NCBI RefSeq assembly: GCF_017603965.1
Contig: NZ_CP071955.1
Coordinates: 1,550,001-1,614,000, forward strand
DNA: 64,000 nt
DNA from: Xanthomonas fragariae
GTDB taxonomy: Bacteria > Pseudomonadota > Gammaproteobacteria > Xanthomonadales > Xanthomonadaceae
Direction of reading: 5' to 3'
Positions 1 through 11,495 of the stretch are shown piece by piece. Under the pieces are notes generated by a model. The model worked only from the letters and a program-made list of their open reading frames with translations. It made no database searches and was not told the DNA's origin. Every line of letters begins with the position of its first letter. The stretch's first letter is position 1. The position numbers and the translations under genes were made by a program.

Positions 1-575
1 TTCCGCCTTCCCAGACTGAGATCGCGCGTGCATTTGGCTTCAAGGGCGTGCGCGCGGCACAGTACCATTTGGAGGCACTGGAGCAGGCCGGCGCAATTCG
101 TCGTGTGCCTGGCCAAGCCCGTAGCATCCGTCTAGCCGGGCAGGGCGCGCAGTCGCGCACGCCGCCAGTGGGCGAGCCCTTCCGCGACAACGTTTTGCGT
201 CTGCCGGTGCTGGGCCGCGTGGCGGCAGGTTTGCCGATCGGCGCCGATATCGGTTCGGATGACTTTGTGGTGCTGGATCGAGTGTTCTTCTCGCCGTCGC
301 CGGACTATCTGCTCAAGGTGCAGGGCGATTCGATGCGCGACGAAGGCATCTTCGATGGCGACCTGATCGGTGTGCATCGCACCCGCGATGCGCGCTCGGG
401 GCAGATCGTGGTGGCGCGGATCGATGAAGAGATCACGGTCAAATTGCTGAAGATCGGCAAGGATCGCATCCGGCTGCTGCCGCGCAATCCAGATTATGCA
501 CCGATCGAAGTGCTGCCGGACCAGGATTTCGCGATCGAGGGCCTGTATTGCGGACTGTTGAGGCCAAATCGCTGA
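1..575 (+). CDS. lexA: LexA repressor, 5' end outside window
   Basis: SOS repressor and self-cleaving serine peptidase. The reading frame is open from base 3, so the first part of the winged-helix DNA-binding domain lies before the window. Visible parts are the end of the HTH (PPSQTEIARAFGFKGVRAAQ), a linker, and the S24 peptidase domain. That domain has the Ala-Gly cleavage site (RVAAGLP), the catalytic serine (GDSMRDEG) and the catalytic lysine (EITVKLLK). All key residues are present, so the gene looks functional. It sits directly upstream of recA, as in other xanthomonads, where LexA represses recA until RecA-stimulated cleavage. Confidence is high. Confidence 0.96.
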   Translation, partial: PPSQTEIARAFGFKGVRAAQYHLEALEQAGAIRRVPGQARSIRLAGQGAQSRTPPVGEPFRDNVLRLPVLGRVAAGLPIGADIGSDDFVVLDRVFFSPSPDYLLKVQGDSMRDEGIFDGDLIGVHRTRDARSGQIVVARIDEEITVKLLKIGKDRIRLLPRNPDYAPIEVLPDQDFAIEGLYCGLLRPNR

Positions 576-760
576 GCACTGTGCCGATGGCTGTGCTGGC
601 TTTTTCCCGATCCGGTACTGCAGGATTCCCGGCTGCCACCGTAGTTATCGCATCCCTAATCTAAGTGTGTCGCCTCCAGTCTCAGCTTGTGCGATACACA
701 GCCGCTACATTAGCCCCATACCGAAGCCCCATAGCGAAATCACTGACAAGGATCACCCAG

Positions 761-1792
761 ATGGATGAGAACAAGAAGCGCGCCCTTTCTGCTGCACTGA
801 GCCAGATCGAAAAGCAATTCGGCAAGGGCTCGGTGATGCGCATGGGCGACCGCGTGATCGAGGCGGTCGAAGTTATTCCGACCGGCTCGCTGATGCTGGA
901 CATCGCACTGGGGATCGGTGGTCTGCCGAAGGGCCGCGTGGTTGAAATTTACGGCCCGGAATCCTCGGGCAAAACCACCCTGACCCTGCAGGCGATTGCC
1001 GAGTGCCAGAAAAAGGGCGGCACTGCGGCCTTCATCGACGCCGAGCACGCACTGGACCCGATCTATGCAGCCAAGCTGGGCGTCAACGTTGACGACCTGC
1101 TGCTGTCGCAACCGGATACCGGTGAGCAGGCGCTGGAAATCGCCGACATGCTGGTGCGTTCCAGCTCGGTGGACATTGTGGTGATCGACTCGGTTGCCGC
1201 ACTGACCCCGAAGGCAGAAATCGAAGGCGAAATGGGCGACCAGCTGCCAGGTCTGCAGGCTCGTCTGATGAGCCAGGCGCTGCGTAAGCTGACCGGCAAC
1301 ATCAAGCGTTCCAACACGCTGGTGGTCTTCATCAACCAATTGCGCATGAAGATCGGTGTCATGATGCCGGGCCAGAGCCCGGAAGTGACCACTGGCGGCA
1401 ATGCGCTGAAGTTCTACGCCTCGGTGCGTCTTGATATCCGTCGTATCGGCGCGATCAAGAAGGGCGACGAGATCATCGGCAACCAGACGAAGATCAAGGT
1501 AGTCAAGAACAAGCTGGCGCCCCCGTTCAAGCAGGTCGTGACCGAAATCCTCTACGGCGAGGGCATCAGCCGCGAAGGCGAGTTGATCGACATGGGCGTG
1601 GAAGCCAAATTGGTCGATAAGGCCGGCGCCTGGTACAGCTACGGCGAGGAGCGCATCGGGCAAGGTAAGGACAATGCCCGCACTTACCTGCGCGATAACC
1701 CGCAGGTTGCCGTCCGGCTGGAAGCCGAGCTGCGCGAGAAGTTCCAGCCTGCCGAAGCGCCGCGCGAAGCAGACGACGCCGAGAAAGAATAA
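761..1792 (+). CDS. recA: Recombinase RecA
   Basis: ATP-dependent strand-exchange protein and co-protease for LexA. The product is 343 aa, the normal length for Xanthomonas. Walker A is GPESSGKT near residue 66; the L1/L2 and core segments ([21 protein letters not shown]) are intact, and the tail is acidic (EADDAEKE). An in-frame extension to 665 exists, but the ATG at 761 is chosen because it is preceded by an AAGGA Shine-Dalgarno and gives the conserved start MDENKKRAL. It is probably co-regulated with lexA 185 bp upstream. Confidence 0.97.
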   Translation: MDENKKRALSAALSQIEKQFGKGSVMRMGDRVIEAVEVIPTGSLMLDIALGIGGLPKGRVVEIYGPESSGKTTLTLQAIAECQKKGGTAAFIDAEHALDPIYAAKLGVNVDDLLLSQPDTGEQALEIADMLVRSSSVDIVVIDSVAALTPKAEIEGEMGDQLPGLQARLMSQALRKLTGNIKRSNTLVVFINQLRMKIGVMMPGQSPEVTTGGNALKFYASVRLDIRRIGAIKKGDEIIGNQTKIKVVKNKLAPPFKQVVTEILYGEGISREGELIDMGVEAKLVDKAGAWYSYGEERIGQGKDNARTYLRDNPQVAVRLEAELREKFQPAEAPREADDAEKE

Positions 1793-1871
1793 GAGCAGCT
1801 AACAAAACCTAGCGAGCAGTCGTCAGGTGGGTGCGGACGGCGCGGAGGAACCAGAGTGTACGCGTGGTGCA

Positions 1872-1967
1872 TGCCGATTCCGAGCACCGGCCGCGCCCGC
1901 CTGGCGGCGCAGTTGTTTTGTTGGCCGCTCTAAGTGTCGCCGAAGCGGCCGGTGCTCGGAAACGGCA
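1872..1967. repeat. Long inverted repeat between recA and recX
   Basis: Two 23-bp arms (1872-1894 and 1945-1967) are reverse complements with one mismatch; the inner 17 bp (1878-1894 / 1945-1961) match perfectly. They are separated by 50 bp. The right half also contains a competing short hairpin (GGCCGCT 1923-1929 with AGCGGCC 1944-1950), so two alternative folds are possible. The rest of the 446-bp recA-recX gap (1793-2238) shows no gene. It could be a small non-autonomous (MITE/REP-like) element or an RNA structure that limits read-through into recX. I cannot tell which. Confidence 0.6.
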
Positions 1968-2238
1968 CCGCTGGTAACCAGGGGCCAGTGTCGGTCATGC
2001 ACGGAAACCGTCATGTACACATGGTACTTGGCGGTTCAAAGCATCGCCTGCACCCGGCTGCTGGCTACGTAACAGTGGTATGCGGCAATTGTGATCATGC
2101 TGCAAGTTTTTCTATCGCGGGGACGGTGGAGTCAGTGCCGTTGCTCTTCGCGGTAGATCTATCGAAGGCCAGGAGGGCAGGTGCCACGGACGGCGCATTG
2201 ATTTAGCAATTGATTTTGTCGATTCAGGACACCTCACG

Positions 2239-2727
2239 ATGGACGAGCAAGAGCCCGCGCTAAAGCGGGGACGTGGTTTAAAGGAACAGACACCGGTCCA
2301 GCGCGCACTTGGTCTGCTGGTGCGTCGCGAGCATTCGCGCAAGGAATTGAATCGGAAGCTGATAGCACGGGGGATCGAGCCGGAAGCTGCGCAAGCCGCC
2401 GTCGATCGCCTTACAGGCGAAGGTTGGCAGGATGACACCCGGTTTGCGGCCGCTGTAGTGCGTAATCGTGCGGGCTTGGGCTACGGCCCCCTGCATATTC
2501 GTGCTGAACTCGGAACCCATGGCCTGGATAGCAATGCCATCAGTGCTGCTATGTCCACCTTTGAAGGCGATTGGACAGAGAATGCACGCGATCTGATCCT
2601 TAGTCGGTTCGGTGAGGAGGGGCCTGTTGATCTGCCGCAGCGGCGTAAGGCCGCCGATTTGCTGGCCCGGCGTGGTTTTGATTGCAATAGCATTCGCAGT
2701 GCCACGCGCTTCGACTTTGACGACTGA
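2239..2727 (+). CDS. recX: Regulatory protein RecX
   Basis: 162-aa RecA modulator that caps or inhibits RecA filaments. The three-helix RecX repeats are visible ([19 protein letters not shown], then [20 protein letters not shown] and [11 protein letters not shown]). The ATG at 2239 has AGGA about 10 bp upstream. It lies 446 bp downstream of recA on the same strand, a larger gap than the close recA-recX spacing of many bacteria. The inverted repeat in that gap may affect its expression. Function is assigned from family and context. Confidence 0.93.
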   Translation: MDEQEPALKRGRGLKEQTPVQRALGLLVRREHSRKELNRKLIARGIEPEAAQAAVDRLTGEGWQDDTRFAAAVVRNRAGLGYGPLHIRAELGTHGLDSNAISAAMSTFEGDWTENARDLILSRFGEEGPVDLPQRRKAADLLARRGFDCNSIRSATRFDFDD

Positions 2728-2828
2728 GGACGTCAGGGCTGCTACTCTTCGCGGTTTAAGGTTGTTCCGCTCATCTGCGCCCACATCTCATTGGGTGACC
2801 GGGACTGCCGCCCGCCTAATGCCAGCCC

Positions 2829-5477
<2,649 letters not shown>

Positions 5478-5617
5478 ACACTTAGCCTGCTATGCCTTGC
5501 TGGCTAGCGGGATCTCACGCTACTATTTTCTGTCTATTCCCTTTACCCAGGGCGCGTCTCATTCTAGGAGGCCGTCGATGCTGGTGGGAAATCCACCGGT
5601 TCAAGGAGATTTGCAAA

Positions 5618-5830
5618 ATGTTGATCCTCACTCGCCGGGTATGCGAAACCTTGATGATCGGCGACTCGGTTACTGTTACCGTGCTCGGCGTCAAGGGTAA
5701 TCAGGTGCGCATTGGTATCACCGCACCCAAGGATGTAGCTGTACACCGCGAAGAAATCTATCAGCGCATCCAGCGTGGGGATGAGCCGGTCGCCTCGGGC
5801 GCGCATCGTAGCGACGATTCTTCGAATTGA
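5618..5830 (+). CDS. csrA: Carbon storage regulator CsrA/RsmA
   Basis: 70-aa post-transcriptional regulator that binds GGA-containing mRNA leaders; in Xanthomonas it controls virulence, motility and biofilm. The start [16 protein letters not shown] and the core [19 protein letters not shown] are textbook CsrA. An upstream in-frame ATG at 5492 would add 42 residues unlike the family. The ATG at 5618 is preceded by AAGGAG at 5603-5608, so it is the true start. It lies 140 bp after alaS, the usual arrangement. Confidence 0.96.
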   Translation: MLILTRRVCETLMIGDSVTVTVLGVKGNQVRIGITAPKDVAVHREEIYQRIQRGDEPVASGAHRSDDSSN

Positions 5831-5878
5831 TCCTTGCAAAGGGTTTACGTTAGCCCCTCTTACCCGGTATTCTTCGCG

Positions 5879-5903
5879 GCCTGCCACGGAAATCGCGGCA
5901 GGC
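5879..5903 (+). terminator. Hairpin after csrA
   Basis: GCCTGCC (5879-5885) pairs perfectly with GGCAGGC (5897-5903) across an 11-nt loop, followed by AGCAAAAATT. It lies 49 bp after csrA and just before tRNA-Ser, so it may end csrA transcription. The downstream run is A-rich rather than T-rich, so an intrinsic terminator is uncertain. Confidence 0.4.
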
Positions 5904-5913
5904 AGCAAAAATT

Positions 5914-6006
5914 GGAGCGATGCCCGAGCGGCTGAAGGGGCTCCCCTGCTAAGGGAGTATAGGGTCAAAAGCTCTATCGAGGGTTCGAATCCCTCTCGCT
6001 CCGCCA
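5914..6006 (+). tRNA. tRNA-Ser(GCT)
   Basis: Acceptor GGAGCGA (5914-5920) pairs with TCGCTCC (5996-6002); discriminator G, then an encoded CCA at 6004-6006. The anticodon stem CTCCC/GGGAG encloses CTGCTAA, with anticodon GCT at 5948-5950. The long variable arm typical of serine tRNAs and the T-loop GGTTCGAATCC are present. Confidence 0.95.
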
Positions 6007-6014
6007 GTGTTTCA

Positions 6015-6050
6015 AACGCCCGCAAATCAATGATTTGCGGGTGTTTTCAT
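6015..6050 (+). terminator. Intrinsic terminator after tRNA-Ser
   Basis: The 14-bp stem 6015-6028 / 6032-6045 (one G-T wobble) has a 3-nt AAT loop and is followed by TTTCATTTTG. It starts 9 bp after the tRNA CCA end, so it very likely terminates the tRNA-Ser transcript. Confidence 0.85.
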
Positions 6051-6736
6051 TTTGCTTGGGTCCTTTGTTAAGATATTTGAGCGCGGTACCAGCGCCTCTA
6101 CAGCGACCAGAATCCGTTGTTTTGCAATAGCTAATTGAAGTGCGTGCCGGCATTGAGTCAAAACGCATCGATCAATGCTTCATCGATCCCCGCTTCCAAG
6201 TCATGGCTGGCAGGCCTCTCCTTTCTAAGGCGGGTCGTCTATTTGCCTGATGTTGTCGCATGCATGCGATGGCCATGTGGCGCCGCGCCTGTGTACATCG
6301 CGGCGCCTGCGAAAGTCATTGTCAAAATCTTTGAGAGACCTCGCTCCGGTTGTCTCGTGCTTGTCGGGTGGCCCGGTAAGTGCCGCACGCACTGCAGTCA
6401 TGCTCAGCCTCGCGGTGAGGCTGCGCTTCGACTGCTATCAAGTTGGCCGTGGATGCATGCGACGCGATGTGCAGGTAACTTCTTGATCGATGCCGTCTTC
6501 TCGCGCGTCAATTGTTGCCACCGCAGATGAGGGATGGGCTGCTGCTGGTATCACACGAGTGGTCGCGTGCGCCTGATGCGTGACGGCTCGATCGATGCAG
6601 TGACGGATCGTCATGTCGGTGAGTGGCTACTTCTGCAGACTCCCATGTCTTATCCATGGTATGCCGGATTTTGACGTGATGCGCCTATCGCATCTGCTTG
6701 AACGCCTATTTTCTATTCTATGATCGTGGGCTATAG
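6051..6736. other. 686-bp stretch without a recognisable gene
   Basis: Short open frames occur (for example 6135-6530), but none resembles a known protein and none has a convincing ribosome site. One small perfect hairpin is present (CAGCCTC 6405-6411 with GAGGCTG 6417-6423). Because the next feature is a decayed chemoreceptor truncated at its 5' end, this stretch may be the unrecognisable remainder of deleted genes. Confidence 0.5.
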
Positions 6737-7624
6737 CGCAGGGCCGATGCAGTGGACCGGATGATGGCGGTGATCCAGTTCGATCTGGATGGCCACATTG
6801 TGGATGCGAACCAGAACTTCCTGTGCCTGATGGATTATCGGCTGGACGACGTGCTCAGCCAACATCACCGCATGTTCATGACGCTCACTGACCGCGGCAG
6901 CGACAGCTATCGCCAGTTTTGGGAGGCGCTGCATCGTGGGGACTTCAATGCCAGACGTTTCTGCTGCTTGGACAAGCACGGGCGCGAGGTGTGGATCAAC
7001 GCATCGTACAACCCGCTGCTGGATCGATCCGGCAGGACGTATCGCGTGGCGAAGCGAGCACCGTGTCATCGAGCGAAACTCGAAGACCGCCATCACCCTG
7101 TCGATCGCGTCGATCTGCCTCTCAAAATCGGCGGTCTGGCGCACCTGCGAGGTGATGTCGGTAGCTCGATGCCAACCAGAAACTTTTGCAGGTGAGGGGC
7201 TATGGGCTCGATGGGATCCGTGGCAAGCACCACGAATGAGACCGATCAGGTGCGCTCGGCCGAACGCATGCGCGATATGATGCGGCAGACCGTGCGCATT
7301 GCGTAGAACGTGCAGCACGAAGCGCACCATATTTCGGCCAGTAATCAGGAACTGATCAGTTGCGTGTCCATGCAGTCCACGGCGGTGGTGCAGACTTCGA
7401 CCACTATCGATCAACTAGCCGCGACCGTGCGTATCAATTCCAAGAACGCGGGATCGGCGCGGCGCATGGTCGAAGACTCGGCCACGGTGGCGCGGTGCGG
7501 TGCAGATGGCATTGCCGAGGTTATCAACGCCACTGTAGGTATCGGTGTGCAAGCAAGCGATCAGGCACAGATGGTCGATGATCTGGAGCGTTTTGCACGC
7601 ATCTTGGAGGCCGAGCCTTATTGA
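6737..7624 (+). pseudogene. Decayed PAS-domain methyl-accepting chemotaxis protein
   Basis: From 6737 to about 7045 the plus strand encodes a PAS domain of the multi-PAS MCP type (MAVIQFDLDGHIVDANQNFL, then MFMTLTDRGSDSYRQFWEAL, then VWINASYNPLLDRSG). The expected continuation (ATDITSQVRQTADFERQIDA) is found instead on the minus strand at about 7165-7076, so this piece has been inverted in place. After the inversion the plus-strand frame resumes at 7196 with signalling-domain sequence. It meets a TAG at 7304-7306, then runs to 7624 as STTIDQLAATVRINSKNAGSARR. The gene is truncated at 5', inverted internally, interrupted by a stop and short of most of the signalling domain, so it is non-functional. 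Confidence 0.8.
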
Positions 7625-7782
7625 GGCAGCTACGCAAAAGCTTGCAGCGATAGCGGCGCCACTCACCCACAGGTCCGCGTAAAACAAAGCCCACCGAAGC
7701 GGGCTTGTCTGTTTCAACGAGTGGCTGGCGTGCTGCAGCACGCGAACATGTCGCAACCCGTTACAAGACCCACGTCCGCTGC

Positions 7783-8484
7783 TTACTTGGGCAGATCGAA
7801 CACCAGCACTTCCGCATCGCGTGCATCGGCCAGCACGATCTCCGGCTCGCCGGTGACCTGCAGCGCATCACCGGCCGACAGCACTTGGCCGTTGACGCTC
7901 AGGCTGCCGCGTGCCACCTGCACGTAGCCGATGCGGCCTTCAGCCAGTGGCTGCTGCAGGCGCACGCCGCCGTCGAGGATCGAGGCATACAGGCGCGCGT
8001 CCTGGTGCAGGCGTAGCGAGCCGTCCTCGCCATGGGGCGAGGCGATCAGGCGCAACTGGTTGCGCTTGCTGTCTGCGTCGAAGTGTTTCTCTTCGTAGCT
8101 CGGTTCGATACCGTTGCGCTTGGGCACCACCCAGATCTGTAGAAAATGCACCGGCTCGCTGGACGAGTGATTGAACTCGCTGTGGTTGACGCCGCTGCCG
8201 GCGCTCATCCGCTGCACATCGCCGTAATGCAGCACCGAACCGGTGCCCATGCTGTCCTTGTGCTCCAGCGCGCCGCCCAAGACGTAGGAAATGATCTCCA
8301 TGTCGCGGTGTGCGTGGGTGCCGAAGCCTTCGCCCGGCTGCACCTTGTCTTCGTTGATCACCCGCAGCGGGCCGATGCCCATATGGTGCGGATCGCGATA
8401 GCTGGCGAAGGAAAAGGTATGGTGCGAGGACAGCCAGCCATGCTCGGCGCGGCCACGTGTTTCACTCTTGCGGACTTTCAACAT
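7783..8484 (-). CDS. Pirin family protein
   Basis: 233-aa bicupin protein of the YhhW/pirin type; some members are quercetin 2,3-dioxygenases or metal-dependent redox regulators. The N-terminal cupin carries the metal-ligand set FGTHAHRDMEIISYVLGGALEHKDS and MSAGSGVNHSEFNH. The C-terminal cupin ends in GDALQVTGEPEIVLADARDAEVLVFDLPK. The gene diverges from a LysR regulator with 136 bp between them, which suggests that regulator controls it. The substrate is unknown. Confidence 0.9.
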   Translation of the reverse strand: MLKVRKSETRGRAEHGWLSSHHTFSFASYRDPHHMGIGPLRVINEDKVQPGEGFGTHAHRDMEIISYVLGGALEHKDSMGTGSVLHYGDVQRMSAGSGVNHSEFNHSSSEPVHFLQIWVVPKRNGIEPSYEEKHFDADSKRNQLRLIASPHGEDGSLRLHQDARLYASILDGGVRLQQPLAEGRIGYVQVARGSLSVNGQVLSAGDALQVTGEPEIVLADARDAEVLVFDLPK

Positions 8485-8620
8485 GGCGCTTCTCCTTGAA
8501 AGATTCGAATGACGCCGGAGGCGTGAATTGGTGTCCCAGCGGATTGATACGTAGTTTCGGCCTCCGCGCCGGGGAGAAAAAGCGAGTAGATTTGGTCGGT
8601 ATCATCGAAAAAATCGAACA

Positions 8621-9565
8621 ATGAAAATCAGCTTGGAAGCCTTGCAAATCCTGGATGCGATCGACCGTCGCGGGTCGTTTACAGCCGCGGCCAAGGTGTT
8701 GTTTAAGGTGCCGTCAACGATTTCCTACATGGTGTCCAAGCTGGAGGACGATCTGGGGGTGCAGCTGTTCGAGCGAGTGGGGCCAAAGGCAACGCCGACT
8801 CAGGCCGGGTGCGAGCTGTTGCGCGAAGGGCGTCATCTGTTGCGTGCCGCGCAGGAGCTGGAAGTGCGGGTACGACGGGTGGCGTCGGGCTGGGAATCGG
8901 ACTTTGCGATTGGGCTGGATGCGATCCTGCCGGTCGCCTTGCTGCAGGCGCAGATCCTGGACTTCTACACGGTGGCCGACAGCACACGCTTGCGTGTGTT
9001 GAGCGAGTCGCTATCGGGCAATTGGGAGGCGTTGCTGGACCGTCGCGTGGACCTGATCGTTGCGGCGGGGGAGGGGCCAAGTGGCGGCGGGTATGTCGCT
9101 GAGCTGATCGGTATGCTGCGCTTCGTGTTCGCAGTGGCGTCCACGCATCCGCTGGCGGGCGCCGGCACGTTGGGTGCAGCCGAGCTGGCCGAGCACCGCG
9201 CGATCGCAGTGGCGGATTCTGGGCGGCGTCTGCTGCCACGCACCGTCGGCTTGTTGCCCGGCCGCGATGTGCTCACCGTTCCGGACATGCAGACCAAGCT
9301 GCTGCTGCAACTTGCCGGTGCCGGCTACGGCTTCCTGCCCGAGCCATATGCGCGCGGCGCGTTGCAGGATGGCCGGCTGCGTGAAGTGCAGGTGGAAACC
9401 CACAAACCCGACGAAACCTTTTATCTGGCGTGGCGACCGGGCGAGGAAGGCGAAGCGTTGGGATGGTGGCGTCGCGCATTGCGCAGCGAAGGCCTGTTCC
9501 ACGGCTGGTTGCAGTCGCTTGCCGAAACGTATCGTTCCGTCGCCCACAGGCAGTTGCACGTGTGA
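8621..9565 (+). CDS. LysR-family transcriptional regulator next to pirin
   Basis: 314 aa. The N-terminal winged HTH is clear (LEALQILDAIDRRGSFTAAAKVL, then VPSTISYMVSKLEDDLGVQLFER), followed by a substrate-binding domain of two lobes up to about residue 295. Divergent arrangement with the pirin gene is typical of LysR regulators that bind the shared intergenic region (8485-8620). The ligand cannot be inferred. The ATG at 8621 gives the normal start a few residues before the HTH; the ribosome site is weak. Confidence 0.92.
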   Translation: MKISLEALQILDAIDRRGSFTAAAKVLFKVPSTISYMVSKLEDDLGVQLFERVGPKATPTQAGCELLREGRHLLRAAQELEVRVRRVASGWESDFAIGLDAILPVALLQAQILDFYTVADSTRLRVLSESLSGNWEALLDRRVDLIVAAGEGPSGGGYVAELIGMLRFVFAVASTHPLAGAGTLGAAELAEHRAIAVADSGRRLLPRTVGLLPGRDVLTVPDMQTKLLLQLAGAGYGFLPEPYARGALQDGRLREVQVETHKPDETFYLAWRPGEEGEALGWWRRALRSEGLFHGWLQSLAETYRSVAHRQLHV

Positions 9566-9629
9566 CGAATGGCGGATAAGGGTCGCTCGCCGTCGCGCAG
9601 GGGCGTCGCATGCAAGGCTTGATCTAACT

Positions 9630-10112
9630 ACTGTACGGATTGGCGCTGTTGCTCGCCAAGGTGCAGTCGTTGTGCTGGTTGTCGATGTCGCGCGATACCT
9701 GCGTGAAAAAGACCGAGCGTTTCCTTTCGCGCTGTGGCTTGCGGGTGTTGGCGGTGGCCAAGTTCTACCCAGGTTGTCGATGGTGCCGATGGCCGGCGCA
9801 CTGTGGTGCTGGCGGCGATGTTGGCCGGCTACGTCGATTAGCGTTGGCGGCGGTGTCACAGCCTGCTGCAATCGCTGGAGCACGCGCGCATCGTAGTGGC
9901 CGAGTTGGTTTCGTTGCGCGATGGCGACAAAAGCCTGTGGCTCACTGTGCGCCGGGCTATCGGGAGACGAGCATCAGTTGGCCCAGATCCTGGCCGGCGT
10001 GCCGCGCGATCGCAGCGTGGTGATCTATTGCGCGTGTTCGTACGAAGTATCCGCGGCGTGGTCGGCGAGGCGGATGCTCTCGGCGCGACAGCTTGATCGC
10101 ACCATCAAGTGA
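9630..10112 (+). pseudogene. Frameshifted DedA-rhodanese membrane protein remnant
   Basis: Pieces of one protein occur in different plus-strand frames. A DedA segment lies at about 9680-9775 (SRDTCVKKTERFLSRCGLRV, then LAVAKFYPG). Its continuation, SMVPMAGAL, is in a second frame near 9780. A rhodanese segment lies at about 10005-10095 (GVPRDRSVVIYCACSYEVSA), keeping the active-site cysteine loop YCAC. DedA-rhodanese fusions are known in Xanthomonas. Several frameshifts and loss of the N-terminus make it non-functional. Confidence 0.65.
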
Positions 10113-10117
10113 CAGGC

Positions 10118-10143
10118 AAAAAAAAAAGACCAGTAAGCTGGTC
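10118..10143 (-). terminator. Intrinsic terminator of the tRNA-Arg pair
   Basis: Read on the minus strand, GACCAG (10143-10138) pairs with CTGGTC (10133-10128) across a 4-nt loop and is followed by a run of ten T. It lies just downstream of the second tRNA-Arg gene and is a strong rho-independent terminator. Confidence 0.9.
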
Positions 10144-10157
10144 GTTTTCTTCAAGAT

Positions 10158-10234
10158 TGGTGCGCCCGGAGAGATTCGAACTCCCGACCGCCTGGTTCGT
10201 AGCCAGGTACTCTATCCAACTGAGCTACGGGCGC
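10158..10234 (-). tRNA. tRNA-Arg(ACG), copy 2
   Basis: Read on the minus strand: acceptor GCGCCCG/CGGGCGC, D-arm GCTCAGTTGGATAGAGT, anticodon stem CCTGG/CCAGG enclosing CTACGAA (anticodon ACG), T-loop GTTCGAATC, encoded CCA at 10160-10158. The A34 anticodon is expected to become inosine and read CGU/CGC/CGA. Its 77 bases are identical to the copy at 10331-10407. Confidence 0.95.
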
Positions 10235-10287
10235 ATATCTTGTTTTGGCTTGCAGATTTGACGCGAAAGGATCGAACCTTTCTCACT

Positions 10288-10317
10288 AAAAAGACAGCGA
10301 TTTACAGCTGTCTTTTT
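10288..10317 (-). terminator. Symmetric hairpin between the two tRNA-Arg genes
   Basis: AAAAAGACAGC (10288-10298) and GCTGTCTTTTT (10307-10317) are perfect complements around an 8-nt loop. The A/T-rich flanks make it terminator-like in both directions. It lies downstream of the first tRNA-Arg, so it could end that transcript or serve as a processing point between the two tRNAs. Confidence 0.65.
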
Positions 10318-10330
10318 CATATTCTGAAGA

Positions 10331-10407
10331 TGGTGCGCCCGGAGAGATTCGAACTCCCGACCGCCTGGTTCGTAGCCAGGTACTCTATCCAACTGAGCTA
10401 CGGGCGC
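10331..10407 (-). tRNA. tRNA-Arg(ACG), copy 1
   Basis: Same 77-base sequence and structure as the copy at 10158-10234, including the encoded CCA at 10333-10331. Transcription runs from this copy toward the other, 96 bp away. The pair is most simply a local duplication giving extra arginine ACG tRNA. Confidence 0.95.
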
Positions 10408-10614
10408 TTCGTCAGCAGCGGAATTATGCGGATGCCTTTCGTACTCGTCAATCCCTTTATGAAATTCGATCGCCGTCGACCTCATCGGCAAGACCGCGCC
10501 GCTCCCCGAACGCCGGCAGACGCAGCAGCGTGGCGATCAGCCGCGCCAGCGCGCAGCGGATCACTTGCCACCTGTGTCCGTCGGCGGCGCTCACGGCGAG
10601 CGTGCTGTTTCCGC

Positions 10615-11424
10615 TCATGTGCTGGGTGCGGCACCGAAATGGTCGAGCACCAGCACGTCGCTATGACCGGGCGACTGGCCGAGGCGGATGGCGCGCGCAA
10701 CATAGTCGATCGCCGCTTCGCAGGCATTGAGCAACGACAAGCCCTGGCAAAGCTGCGCAGCGATTGCCGCCGACAGGCTGCAGCCGGTGCCGTGTGCATC
10801 GACCTGCAGACGAGGATGCATGAACACGTTCTGGGTGCCGCCGTCGTCGAAGCGGTCGATCACACGCGCGCCTTCGTGCAGATGGCCGCCCTTGAGCAGC
10901 ACGGCATTGGCGCCAAGTTCGAGCAAGGCGGCGGTGGCGTGCTCGGCGGCGTCGGCATCGTCGATATGGCGACCGGTCAACAGCTCGGCTTCAGGCGTGT
11001 TGGGCGTGATCAGGGTGGCCAGCGGCAGCAGGCGCGTGCGCAGCGCATCCAGTGCGGCGTCTTCGAGCAAGCGCGCGCCGCTGGTGGATACCATCACCGG
11101 GTCGAGCACCACGAACGGCGGGCGATGTTTTTCGAGCAGGTCGGCCACGCAATGGATGACCTCGGGGTTGGCGAGCATGCCGAGCTTGACGGCCTGGATC
11201 CGGAAATCGGCAAAGCAAGCATCGATCTGCGCCTGCAAAAACGCGATCGGTGGGATATGCACGGCAGTGACTGCGCGGGTGTTTTGCGCGGTCAAGGCGG
11301 CGATCGCCGATAGGCCGTGCACGCGATGTGCGGCGAAGGTCTTGAGATCGGCTTGAATGCCGGCACCACCGCCGGAATCGGAGCCGGCGATGGTCATGGC
11401 GGACAGTGTGCTGGGCGTGGTCAT
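10615..11424 (-). CDS. thiD: Hydroxymethylpyrimidine / phosphomethylpyrimidine kinase ThiD
   Basis: Phosphorylates HMP and HMP-P in thiamine pyrophosphate synthesis. The protein has the ribokinase-fold features of ThiD: TIAGSDSGGGAGIQADLKTF at the N-terminus, KLGMLANPEVI, VVLDPVMVSTSG, TPNTPEAELLTG, and the anion-hole/catalytic motif DAHGTGCSLSAAIAA. The ATG at 11424 gives 269 aa and places MTTPSTLSAMTIAGSD at the start; a longer frame to 11487 adds residues unlike the family. It is the last gene of a minus-strand run. No TPP riboswitch was recognised upstream. Confidence 0.94.
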   Translation of the reverse strand: MTTPSTLSAMTIAGSDSGGGAGIQADLKTFAAHRVHGLSAIAALTAQNTRAVTAVHIPPIAFLQAQIDACFADFRIQAVKLGMLANPEVIHCVADLLEKHRPPFVVLDPVMVSTSGARLLEDAALDALRTRLLPLATLITPNTPEAELLTGRHIDDADAAEHATAALLELGANAVLLKGGHLHEGARVIDRFDDGGTQNVFMHPRLQVDAHGTGCSLSAAIAAQLCQGLSLLNACEAAIDYVARAIRLGQSPGHSDVLVLDHFGAAPST

Positions 11425-11495
11425 GCGCCGATTCTGCACTGCTGCGGTTGCGGCTGTGCAGAGTGTTTGCGTGCGCGATGCCGGCACCTACGTCG

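Noticed and set aside
576..760. LexA operator upstream of recA
   Set aside because: I looked for a TTAG-N6-TACTA-type site in the lexA-recA gap. The closest string (TTAGCCCCATACC near 709) has the wrong spacing and ending, so no operator is claimed.
740..1663. Long minus-strand open frame opposite recA
   Set aside because: Codon periodicity belongs to recA; the antisense product is His/Gln/Asp-rich with no family likeness, typical of shadow frames in GC-rich DNA.
6135..6530. 131-codon open frame in the gap after tRNA-Ser
   Set aside because: No ribosome site, no recognisable domain and an overlapping second frame of similar length; treated as non-coding.
10158..10407. Tandem tRNA-Arg genes as a prophage or island attachment site
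   Set aside because: There is no integrase gene next to them and the repeat is the whole tRNA, including its 5' half, so a simple gene duplication explains it.
11425..11495. TPP riboswitch ahead of thiD
   Set aside because: The 71-bp gap is too short and lacks the conserved CTGAGA and ACCTGA-type blocks.
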